64,000 nt of DNA, from the NCBI RefSeq assembly GCF_938023125.1, contig NZ_CALHDW010000012.1, positions 33,512 through 97,511 of the forward strand, given 5' to 3'. Origin of the DNA: an uncultured Porphyromonas sp. (GTDB taxonomy: Bacteria > Bacteroidota > Bacteroidia > Bacteroidales > Porphyromonadaceae). The notes under the pieces are model-generated. The model was not told the DNA's origin. It searched no databases and saw only the letters and a program-made list of their open reading frames with translations. Within the stretch, counting starts at the first letter, position 1; the number at the start of each line of letters is the position of its first letter. Shown here in pieces: positions 1-7,948 of the stretch. The position numbers and the translations under genes are program-made.

Positions 1-56
1 TTCATGCTTTATAGCAATATTGCATTGAGTCGTGTGCATAGTAAATCTCGTAGTAA

Positions 57-1049
57 ATGACTTATAACAAAAAGGGAAGCCCACGGCGCTATCGTCGTGT
101 GGTAGTGCAAGGGACAGCTTCTGAGGCTACTACACTTATGGGTATGCTCACTCAGTTGCTCCCCGAGAGTAGCCGTACAACCCATAAACAATACCTGAGA
201 GATCGTTGTATAAAGGTCAATGGTCAGGTCGTTTCTGAGCATAGCGCCCCAATTGCAGTGGGGGACGAAGTAGTTGTGTATAGTGTGGGGTTTGCTCCCG
301 TACTAGACAATACGGAGGTAAAAGTGCTATGGCAAGACGATTGGTTTATCCTTGTGCAAAAAGAGCCGGGGATTCCTACAATTGCATCCAAACCCGGGGA
401 TAAACATACAGTATACCGGATTGTTGCAGACCACTACAAGAGTGGAGATGCTCGGGAAAAGATATTCCTACTCAATCGCCTCGATCGGGATACACGAGGA
501 TTGATCCTCTTTGCTCGTGATCGAGAAGTGCAGCAGGAGATTTTGGATAATTGGGAGAAATATATTTTGAGTCAGACGTTTGCCGCCTTGGTCGAAGGGG
601 CTCTACCCGAAGAAAAGGGAGAGTTTGCTCCCCCTCCCAAACCTAAAAAGCCGGCAGGAGATGGGGATACGAAAAAGAAGGTAGTGCCTTCTCGTCGCTC
701 TCGAGCTACTTATCAGGTAGAGGAGAGAGCTTCGTGGCGAACCCTTCTCCGGATCTCTTTGCTAGGGCGTTATAATGGCATTCGCAGTCAACTCAACGAG
801 AAGAAGTGCCCCTTAGTGGGCGAAAGCAAAGGTGTGATCAAGGGAGCTCCCTCTATCGCCCTGAGCCAGCAGGAGCTAGTGCTATTGCATCCCGTAACAA
901 AGGAAAAGCTCCGCTTCGAGTCGCCTATTCCGGCCTTTTTTTACAAGTTGCTACACCGCCGTCTGACCACCTCGGAGCGTCAAGTATTCGAGAAACGAAC
1001 AGAAAATGAGAAGAATCTATCCATTGATTCTCTCAAAAAGATAGACTGA
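57..1049 (+). CDS. RluA-family rRNA/tRNA pseudouridine synthase
   Basis: Predicted enzyme converting specific uridines in structured RNA to pseudouridine in the cytoplasm. The catalytic loop is visible as NRLDRDTRG, with the presumed nucleophile Asp143. The usual family form is H-R-L-D-x-x-T-S-G, so the His and Ser positions are substituted. An N-terminal S4-like RNA-binding segment lies at about residues 40-75. A Lys/Pro-rich insert at about residues 195-220 separates two halves of the catalytic domain. The 330 aa length is normal for the family. It is first of a co-directional run; dsbD starts 17 nt after its stop. Target uridine and RNA cannot be read from the sequence. Family assignment is firm, substrate unknown. 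Confidence 0.88.
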   Translation: MTYNKKGSPRRYRRVVVQGTASEATTLMGMLTQLLPESSRTTHKQYLRDRCIKVNGQVVSEHSAPIAVGDEVVVYSVGFAPVLDNTEVKVLWQDDWFILVQKEPGIPTIASKPGDKHTVYRIVADHYKSGDAREKIFLLNRLDRDTRGLILFARDREVQQEILDNWEKYILSQTFAALVEGALPEEKGEFAPPPKPKKPAGDGDTKKKVVPSRRSRATYQVEERASWRTLLRISLLGRYNGIRSQLNEKKCPLVGESKGVIKGAPSIALSQQELVLLHPVTKEKLRFESPIPAFFYKLLHRRLTTSERQVFEKRTENEKNLSIDSLKKID

Positions 1050-1066
1050 ACTAAACATATTAGCCT

Positions 1067-3166
1067 ATGTATCGGAAATTAAAGAATCTTTCTTTCCTCG
1101 GCCTTTTTTGCTGTCTAACCCTACTTTTCTCTGGGGCTGCCAAGGCTCAGATGCAGAACGACATTGTTACCTGGAAGGCCTCTCTGGAGGATAAGGGTAC
1201 GGCAGAAAAGACTCTCGTTTTCTCTGCAAAAATCAAATCCGGATGGCATATCTATGACCAAAATATGCCGGAAGATGGCCCCAACTCTACGGAGTTTAAG
1301 TTCTACAAGCTCCAAGGTGCCAAACGTGTAGGGGGCTTTGTTGCCGATCGTAAACCTCACGAGGCGTACGAAAAGCAGTTTGAGATGACGGTGCGTTCTT
1401 TCGATGGAACCGTTACTTTCCGCCAGAAAATCGTCGTTACAGATGCCGATAAGTTTGCTATAGAGGTGGGTGTAAAATCGCAAGCCTGCAACGAGGAGGC
1501 GTGTCTTCCCCCGGATGGGATTGAAGTTTCTTTTTCGCCCAAAGATCTTAAGTCTAAGGCTGTAGATGCAACGGCTGAGGCCGATGGAGCCACAGATGCT
1601 GCACTGGCCGATAGTACCGATACAGCTGTAGCTGATAGTGCCCTCGCTGCAGCGGCATCTTCTTCTTTCGAAGGAGACAAAGAGGCTCTATGGGCTCCGG
1701 TAATCGATACCCTCAAAGCCTATGGAGACGAATCCCTGAGTCGTGCAGACGCATCTCTCTGGCAGATCTTCCTTTTCGGCTTCTTGGGTGGGTTAGTAGC
1801 CCTTATAACCCCTTGCGTTTGGCCTATGATCCCCATGACGGTAAGCTTCTTCCTCAAGCGGACTAAAGAGCGCAAAAAAGCCATTCGCGACGCTATCTTC
1901 TACGGGATGGGCATCATCATCATCTATCTAGTATTGGGCTTGGCTGTAACCATTGGTTATGGTGGAAGTAAGCTAAACGAGCTTGCAACCAATGCTGTTT
2001 TCAATCTGATCTTCTTTGCCCTATTGGTGCTCTTTGCCGTATCATTCTTTGGTGCATTCGAGCTCGTGCTCCCCTCTAAGTGGACCAATAAGATGGATAG
2101 CAAGAGTGACTCTACAACAGGGTTTGTGAGCCTCTTCTTCATGGCCTTTACCTTGGTACTCGTCTCATTCTCGTGCACGGGTCCCATCATCGGTACGCTT
2201 CTAGTGCAGGCTGCCTCCATGGGGCAATACCTAGGTCCGGCCTTGGGTATGTTTGGTTTTGCCTTGGCTTTGGCTCTTCCGTTCTCTATCTTTGCCATAT
2301 TCCCCAATATGCTTCAAGGGCTACCCAAGAGTGGTGGATGGCTCAATTCGGTAAAGGTTGTGATGGCATTCCTCGAGTTGGCTCTCTCTCTCAAGTTCCT
2401 CTCCATTGCCGATTTGGCATATGGCTGGGGTATCTTAGACCGTGAGACCTTCCTCGCATTGTGGATTGTGATCTTTGCCTGCCTCGGTCTTTACCTCCTC
2501 GGAAAGATCCGCTTCCCCCACGATACTCCTATGGAAAAGGTTGGGGTAGGGCGTTTCTTCTTGGCTCTCATATCGCTCTCGTTTGCCGTTTATATGATAC
2601 CCGGGCTTTGGGGTGCACCTCTTAAGGCTATTAGTGCCTTTGCTCCTCCTCTTTATACGCAAGACTTTAACCTCTACGAGGGCGAAGTACATGCTAAATA
2701 CACCGATTACGAAGAAGGGGTTGCTAAGGCTCGTGAGATGGGCAAGCCTATTCTGCTCGACTTCTCCGGCTATGGCTGTGTCAACTGCCGCGAAATGGAG
2801 AATAATGTTTGGATTGACGGCAAGGTAAAGCAGCTACTCGATGAAGACTATGTTGTGATTACTTTGATGGTCGACGATAAGACAGAATTACCCGAAGTTA
2901 TAGAGGTAACAGAGAATGGCAAGACCCGAAAACTACGCACCGTAGGCGACAAGTGGAGCTATCTACAGCGTAGTAAGTTTGGTGCCAACTCGCAGCCTTT
3001 CTACGTGCCCATAGACCACGAAGGAATGCCTCTCGGCCCCTCGTATCAGCACGATTTGGATATCAGCAAATACGTTAACTTCCTAGAGAATGGGAAGAAA
3101 GAGTTTGCCGCTCGTAAGGATGGTAAGCCCATTCCCTCTCTCGCAGCCCCTTCGGCACAACAGTAA
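1067..3166 (+). CDS. dsbD: DsbD-like thiol:disulfide interchange protein
   Basis: Membrane protein that passes reducing electrons from cytoplasmic thioredoxin to the periplasm. Domains in order: a signal peptide (about 1-27); a periplasmic DsbD-alpha-like domain with the Cys pair C141/C146; an Ala/Asp/Ser-rich linker (about 165-200); a CcdA-type membrane domain of about eight helices with TPCVWPMIP (Cys250) and SFSCTGP; and a C-terminal thioredoxin-like domain with CVNC (C571/C574). All three redox pairs are present, so the relay looks complete. At 699 aa it is longer than the E. coli protein, partly because of the linker. mazG starts 6 nt downstream. Confident. Confidence 0.93.
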   Translation: MYRKLKNLSFLGLFCCLTLLFSGAAKAQMQNDIVTWKASLEDKGTAEKTLVFSAKIKSGWHIYDQNMPEDGPNSTEFKFYKLQGAKRVGGFVADRKPHEAYEKQFEMTVRSFDGTVTFRQKIVVTDADKFAIEVGVKSQACNEEACLPPDGIEVSFSPKDLKSKAVDATAEADGATDAALADSTDTAVADSALAAAASSSFEGDKEALWAPVIDTLKAYGDESLSRADASLWQIFLFGFLGGLVALITPCVWPMIPMTVSFFLKRTKERKKAIRDAIFYGMGIIIIYLVLGLAVTIGYGGSKLNELATNAVFNLIFFALLVLFAVSFFGAFELVLPSKWTNKMDSKSDSTTGFVSLFFMAFTLVLVSFSCTGPIIGTLLVQAASMGQYLGPALGMFGFALALALPFSIFAIFPNMLQGLPKSGGWLNSVKVVMAFLELALSLKFLSIADLAYGWGILDRETFLALWIVIFACLGLYLLGKIRFPHDTPMEKVGVGRFFLALISLSFAVYMIPGLWGAPLKAISAFAPPLYTQDFNLYEGEVHAKYTDYEEGVAKAREMGKPILLDFSGYGCVNCREMENNVWIDGKVKQLLDEDYVVITLMVDDKTELPEVIEVTENGKTRKLRTVGDKWSYLQRSKFGANSQPFYVPIDHEGMPLGPSYQHDLDISKYVNFLENGKKEFAARKDGKPIPSLAAPSAQQ

Positions 3167-3172
3167 ACTACA

Positions 3173-3967
3173 ATGAATAGCAAAGCAGAGAAACTTGAAG
3201 CTTTTGCTCGCCTCCTAGATGTTCTCGACACCCTAAGGGCTCAATGCCCTTGGGATCGAGAGCAAACCAAAGAGAGTATCAGGGCCAATACCATAGAGGA
3301 GGTCTATGAACTCTCAGAAGCGATCCTGCAAGAGGATTATCAAGATATGAAGAAGGAGCTCGGTGATGTGCTCCTTCATATTTGTTTTTATGCCCTCATG
3401 GCGCAAGAGGAAAACCGCTTTGATATTGCGGATGTATGCAATACGCTTTGTAATAAACTCATCTTCCGCCATCCCCATGTGTACGGAGAGAGTGTTGTGA
3501 ATACAGCCTCGGCAGTGACCTCGCAATGGGAGCAGATAAAGCAGCATGAGCGCGGTGGAAACAAAACGGTGCTCTCGGGCGTCCCCACCTCCTTACCCTC
3601 TTTGGTAAAAGCCTACCGCATCCAAGACAAAGCTCGGGCCGTGGGGTTTGATTGGGAAGAAGCGCAGGAAGTCTGGACCAAAGTAGAGGAGGAACTGCAA
3701 GAGGTGCGTCAAGCTATAGAGGCAAAAGAAGCCGAAGATATCGAAGGAGAGTTCGGAGATCTATTGTTTGCGGTAGTAAACGCAGCTCGCCTCTATGGGG
3801 TCAACCCCGATAATGCATTGGAGCGCACCAATCGTAAGTTTATATCTCGTTTTGGCTATATCGAGAGCCAAGCCAAGGCGCAAGGTCGGGATATAAAAGA
3901 TCTTACTCTAGGAGAAATGGATGCCCTCTGGGAGGAGGCAAAGCATCTCAAACACTCGCAAAACTAA
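3173..3967 (+). CDS. mazG: MazG nucleoside triphosphate pyrophosphohydrolase
   Basis: Hydrolyses (d)NTPs to monophosphate and pyrophosphate, a house-cleaning activity on non-canonical nucleotides. Two MazG-like four-helix segments are visible. The first (about 10-110) holds CPWDREQT and the EEVYELSEA...ELGDVLLH metal-binding pattern. The second (about 150-250) holds the EEELQEV and EGEFGDLLFAVVN patterns. The length (264 aa) matches full-length MazG. It lies in the rluA-dsbD-mazG-methyltransferase run. The 3' end overlaps the longest possible frame of the next gene, but a later start for that gene is preferred. Confidence 0.95.
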   Translation: MNSKAEKLEAFARLLDVLDTLRAQCPWDREQTKESIRANTIEEVYELSEAILQEDYQDMKKELGDVLLHICFYALMAQEENRFDIADVCNTLCNKLIFRHPHVYGESVVNTASAVTSQWEQIKQHERGGNKTVLSGVPTSLPSLVKAYRIQDKARAVGFDWEEAQEVWTKVEEELQEVRQAIEAKEAEDIEGEFGDLLFAVVNAARLYGVNPDNALERTNRKFISRFGYIESQAKAQGRDIKDLTLGEMDALWEEAKHLKHSQN

Positions 3968-4001
3968 TCTAGACCAAGGTTTTTTCTTAGTTTTTTCTTC
4001 T

Positions 4002-4895
4002 GTGATCTGTCCTGTTTGTCACTATCAGCAGCAAACTCCTGTGGGGATTGCTTCGGATCATTTGGTGAGTGGTAAGAGTTTTCCACTCGTGCGTTGTAGT
4101 CATTGTGGGCTTATCATGACCGCCTCTCTTCCCCGAAAAGAGGAGTTGGGAGCCTACTATAAAAGCAATAACTACATATCGCATAGCGATGTGCACAAGG
4201 GGCTGATGAATCGTCTTTACCATGCAGCTAGGCGCAGGATGCTCAAGCAGAAGGGGTGTTTGGTTAAGCGGGCCACTCCGCCTCATGATGGGGCTTCTCC
4301 TCGCCTTTTGGACGTGGGGTGTGGTACGGGATACTTCGCTCATCACATGCAGCAGCTGGGCTATCAAGTCTCTTGTGTAGAGCAGGATGCCGAGGCTCGT
4401 GCGTTTGCTAAAGAAAAGTTTGCACTCACACCCTCTGAGGCTTTGCTACATACAGACTGGCCCGATCACTCCTTCGAGATCGTTACCCTTTGGCATGTTT
4501 TGGAGCATATTGTAGATCTTGAGGATCACATGCAACGCCTATCTCAACTGGTAACCAAAGGGGGGACTTTGCTGATAGCGGTGCCCAATCCTACAAGCTA
4601 CGATGCTCAGCTCTTGCAAAGCGAGTGGGCTGCTTACGATGTTCCCCGCCACGTATGGCACTTTACCCCCGATAGTCTGATAACTCTTGCCGAGCGGTAC
4701 GGATTTCGTTTAGAGAAGCTCCGTCCCATGTGGCTTGATGTCTATTATATTGCGCTAATGACCCAGCAACAACGAGGACGTAAAGGCCTAAATGCTTGGC
4801 TTCGGGCTGTGCTAATTGGTTTTTGGGGTAACGTGCGAACCCTGATGGATGCGCGTGCCGCCAGTTCGCTTATTTACCTCTTCCGTAGAGATTGA
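4002..4895 (+). CDS. class I SAM-dependent methyltransferase with N-terminal zinc ribbon
   Basis: Predicted methyltransferase of unknown substrate. A CPVC...CSHC zinc-ribbon-like pair lies at the N terminus. It is followed by a Rossmann methyltransferase fold with the SAM-binding motif LDVGCGTGYFA, an acidic motif V-E-Q-D and the HVLEHI segment typical of Methyltransf_23-like proteins. The frame is open from an ATG at 3921, which would overlap mazG by 47 nt. I chose GTG 4002 because it sits immediately before the zinc ribbon. The C-terminal region (about 240-297) is basic and hydrophobic. The next gene starts 4 nt after the stop, suggesting co-transcription. Family is sure, substrate and exact start are not. 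Confidence 0.8.
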   Translation: MICPVCHYQQQTPVGIASDHLVSGKSFPLVRCSHCGLIMTASLPRKEELGAYYKSNNYISHSDVHKGLMNRLYHAARRRMLKQKGCLVKRATPPHDGASPRLLDVGCGTGYFAHHMQQLGYQVSCVEQDAEARAFAKEKFALTPSEALLHTDWPDHSFEIVTLWHVLEHIVDLEDHMQRLSQLVTKGGTLLIAVPNPTSYDAQLLQSEWAAYDVPRHVWHFTPDSLITLAERYGFRLEKLRPMWLDVYYIALMTQQQRGRKGLNAWLRAVLIGFWGNVRTLMDARAASSLIYLFRRD

Positions 4896-4899
4896 TACG

Positions 4900-6051
4900 A
4901 TGAAACACTTTCTCCACTACCTATTACTCATTTGCTTTTGGGGTCTCTCTGGCAGTGGGGCGCAGGCCCAAGACTCACTACGCTGGAGCGCCAATCTGGG
5001 AGCCGAAGGCTTCTTTCGCAACAATGAATATGCCCAGCCTTATGGCACGGGCTACACGCTTCCGGGGTATCGTTTGCAGGGTACTATTGCTTACTCCATG
5101 CCCGATCTCCTCTCCGGGGCTGCCATAGAAGTGGGAGCCCATGCCACGGGGTTCTTTGGGGCAAGACGCTATCCTACGGGTACATGGTGGGCTGAGCTAC
5201 CCCATTGGACGGACAATTCGACCGTGAGCGCCGTACCTCATCTCGTACCGCTCTTCGGTGTCCTTCTTCGGGCCAACCCCCATCTAGAGGTACGATTGGG
5301 GCGAGTGGATAATGAAGATGCTCACCAACTTATCCAGCCTTTATACAACCCCGAATTGCTTTACTCTGCCGATCCGGAGATGGGCGTGCAGCTAAAGGCC
5401 GATTACCCCTGGCTCAAGGGGGATGTCTGGATTGACTGGCAGAGCTTCACCTTCCGAGCCGATCGGCACCAAGAAGCATTTACCATGGGACTCTCTCTTG
5501 TCTTCCCGATTGTGGAAAAAAGCTCCTATTCCCTACGTGCAGTAGGGCAGGTGGTGGCTACACATCGTGGTGGTGAGATCAGTTGGCATCGTCATGATAC
5601 GGTGCATAGTTACTTGGCGTCAGCTATCGGGTTACGTGCTTCCTGGGCATTATCGCATGGTAGCATTGAGGCGGCTGCCTATTATCTTCCCTCTCTTCTT
5701 AGGGCAGAGGCTCCTGCGCCTATGGGGCATGCCTTTTATGCTACCTTGGGATATCAAAGAAAACATTTGCTCACAGAGCTTGCTTATTGGCGGGGTAGTC
5801 ACTTTGTCTCTCCCATGGGAGGCCCCTTTGTCAATAGTCGGGTGCTTTGGGAGGGGCCCTTGGTTCGGGATCAAGAGCGGACTTCGTTTCTGGGGATTCG
5901 AGCGCATTACCAATTCTTTTCCACCCCTCTTGTGCAGATGGCATTCGTGGCTCGGGGGTGGTATCATCTCCTCGATTTGGAGGGATCTCCCAACCGTTTC
6001 AGCCACTCTCTAGAGCTAAATCTTGCGCTTACGCCCCGCTTCCGTTTTTGA
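4900..6051 (+). CDS. putative outer-membrane beta-barrel protein, unrecognised family
   Basis: A 383 aa exported protein. The ATG at 4900 gives a clean signal peptide (Lys, hydrophobic core about 5-18, cleavage near A-Q-A-Q). The mature part has many short alternating hydrophobic stretches rich in Tyr, Trp and Gly and ends in R-F-R-F. The terminal Phe is a usual outer-membrane insertion signal. I recognise no enzymatic motif or named family. It is last in the 0-6 kb run and followed directly by a strong terminator. Role unknown; porin-like or capsule-associated functions are guesses. Confidence 0.7.
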   Translation: MKHFLHYLLLICFWGLSGSGAQAQDSLRWSANLGAEGFFRNNEYAQPYGTGYTLPGYRLQGTIAYSMPDLLSGAAIEVGAHATGFFGARRYPTGTWWAELPHWTDNSTVSAVPHLVPLFGVLLRANPHLEVRLGRVDNEDAHQLIQPLYNPELLYSADPEMGVQLKADYPWLKGDVWIDWQSFTFRADRHQEAFTMGLSLVFPIVEKSSYSLRAVGQVVATHRGGEISWHRHDTVHSYLASAIGLRASWALSHGSIEAAAYYLPSLLRAEAPAPMGHAFYATLGYQRKHLLTELAYWRGSHFVSPMGGPFVNSRVLWEGPLVRDQERTSFLGIRAHYQFFSTPLVQMAFVARGWYHLLDLEGSPNRFSHSLELNLALTPRFRF

Positions 6052-6083
6052 CTTTTAGCCTCCGATTGGGGGCAGATCTTGCT

Positions 6084-6122
6084 AACCTTCTCTCTTATCC
6101 AAGAGGGGAGGTTTTATTTTTT
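6084..6122. terminator. bidirectional intrinsic terminator
   Basis: A 13-bp stem including G-U pairs (AACCTTCTCTCTT against AAGAGGGGAGGTT, 4-nt loop) is followed by a T-rich run on the + strand. It lies between the converging barrel-protein and cbiJD genes and overlaps the cbiJD stop codon, so it probably serves both directions. Confidence 0.85.
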
Positions 6123-7928
6123 CTCAGGATAGGAGAGTATCGTTTCGCCCCCTTCGCTTATAAGGTGTAGCACGATGGGGGTATCGGGAGATAGCTGAGA
6201 GGCTGTTACGGAGTGGCACCTCCGGAGGAGGGCAAGTAGGAGGCGATCTCGCTCGAGAATGTTGGGAATGCCCCACAACTCTCGCGCCATGGAGAGCTCG
6301 TCAATCAAGGCATGTGTATCGGAGCTAGCGCCCACTTCGTCTGCTACCTTTTGCAGGAAGACCTTGTTCATAACCACCTTCTTGCTGTGGGTGTCTAGGT
6401 TGCCCTCTGCCAGCTTTACGGCCTTACCTACCATGATACCTAGACTAACCGAAGCAAAGTGCATCTCCTGGGCTATACTGAGGGCATCCCCAATAAAATT
6501 GCCGTAATGCACAAAGACTTGGGGGGGCAACTGGGGGTAAAGTGCCTTTATATAAGCCTCACTTTTGGCTCCTGAGTTCATGACAAGGCGGGAGGGGCTC
6601 AGGGCAAAGGCCACACTACACTCCTTGCGTAGGGAGTCTACAAAAGCCTCGTGGGAGAAGGGTTTTACGATACCGGAGGTGCCGATAATAGAGAGCCCTC
6701 CTACGATGCCCAAGCGAGGATTGAATGTTTTGGCCGCAAGAGCCGCCCCATCCGGAATGCTTATGGTTACATCAATACCACCCTCGGGATAAAGGGCTCG
6801 GAGCTCTTGTGTGATGGTACGGCGGGGCGTGGCATTGATAGCAGGGGAGCCAATGGGTAGCCCCAATCCGGGTAAGGTAACTACGCCTACGCCCTCACCT
6901 TGCAAAAAGCGTAGTTCATCCCCCGCTACAAGCTCTACGGTAGCTGCAATGATGTGCCCATGGATCACATCTGGGTCGTCCCCTGCATCTTTTCGGATGG
7001 TTGCACGAGCCTTGGTGGGAGATAGGCGTTCTATGCTCTCAATAGGGAGCGTTATAATTTCGCCATCGGGTAGGGCTACCTCTACTTCTTGCTCTTCACT
7101 CTCGTAGAGTAGAGCCATAAGGGCAGCTTTGGCTGTGACTGTGGCGCACGTCCCTGTGGTGTATCCTCGTTTGAGAGGGAAGTAGTCCGGGATATAACGG
7201 CGTACCATGCGGTATAATCCATGTTGCCCCTCAACAAGATGAAAGTGTGGGGGGAGTGGTGGGCGCACTACAACGTAAATACGAATGCCTGCACGTCGAG
7301 CAGCCTCTATTTTCTCTAAAAAACCACCACTTTCTCCACTCTCTTTGGTTATGATAGCATCAGGATGAATTCGGCTAATGGGGGCGTCTTCTCCCTCTTC
7401 GGGCGTGTAGAAGATCAGTTGTTGCTCAGGAAATCCCTCTTTGCAGGCAATATCGAGGGACTCTTGGCGTGATAGGATGCGGAATGTTGTCTTGCGCTGC
7501 TGCCAAAATCGACGAAGTTTCCCAATGGTTTGGGTACCGGTGAGAGCCAGCAGATGCCTAACTCCATCCGCAAGCATCCTATCTACAGCCTCTTCGTAGC
7601 TTGAGCAGTAAGTTATATCCTGGGCATGAGGGGGATAGTTTCTCTCCAAACGGATAACGGGTATCCCCAGCGATAGACTTGCCACTCCTATGTTTCTATG
7701 TAGCTCTTGGGCGAAGGGGTGGGCTGCATCTATGATAAGTCGAATCTCGTGCGTACGACAAAACTCCTCAATGGTAGGGGCGTCCATGGCTCCTGTAATG
7801 CGCTGCACAAGGGGCTCTTCTACCTTCTGTTGCTCTCCACGTGTGGAGTAGTAAAAAGGGTTCCCCCCCTCGCTGAGCGTGTCAATAGCTATACGCCCCT
7901 CTGTTGTACCTCCAAAGACGAGAATCAT
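6114..7928 (-). CDS. cbiJD: fused precorrin-6A reductase (CbiJ) and cobalt-precorrin-5B C1-methyltransferase (CbiD)
   Basis: Two consecutive corrin-ring enzymes in one 604 aa chain. Residues 1 to about 245 match CbiJ/CobK: VFGGTTEGR at the nucleotide-binding N terminus and IIDAAHPFA. Residues about 250-604 match CbiD, beginning with the diagnostic RGYTTGTCAT at 254. CbiJ reduces the precorrin-6A macrocycle with NAD(P)H; CbiD methylates C1 using SAM. It starts 20 nt after the cbiGF stop, so the two genes form one operon. As I recall, similar fusions occur in Porphyromonas. No other cobalamin genes are in the window, so the rest of the pathway must lie elsewhere or be absent. Confidence 0.92.
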   Translation of the reverse strand: MILVFGGTTEGRIAIDTLSEGGNPFYYSTRGEQQKVEEPLVQRITGAMDAPTIEEFCRTHEIRLIIDAAHPFAQELHRNIGVASLSLGIPVIRLERNYPPHAQDITYCSSYEEAVDRMLADGVRHLLALTGTQTIGKLRRFWQQRKTTFRILSRQESLDIACKEGFPEQQLIFYTPEEGEDAPISRIHPDAIITKESGESGGFLEKIEAARRAGIRIYVVVRPPLPPHFHLVEGQHGLYRMVRRYIPDYFPLKRGYTTGTCATVTAKAALMALLYESEEQEVEVALPDGEIITLPIESIERLSPTKARATIRKDAGDDPDVIHGHIIAATVELVAGDELRFLQGEGVGVVTLPGLGLPIGSPAINATPRRTITQELRALYPEGGIDVTISIPDGAALAAKTFNPRLGIVGGLSIIGTSGIVKPFSHEAFVDSLRKECSVAFALSPSRLVMNSGAKSEAYIKALYPQLPPQVFVHYGNFIGDALSIAQEMHFASVSLGIMVGKAVKLAEGNLDTHSKKVVMNKVFLQKVADEVGASSDTHALIDELSMARELWGIPNILERDRLLLALLRRCHSVTASQLSPDTPIVLHLISEGGETILSYPEKK

Positions 7929-7948
7929 ATAAGAGAGGATAGATTTTC

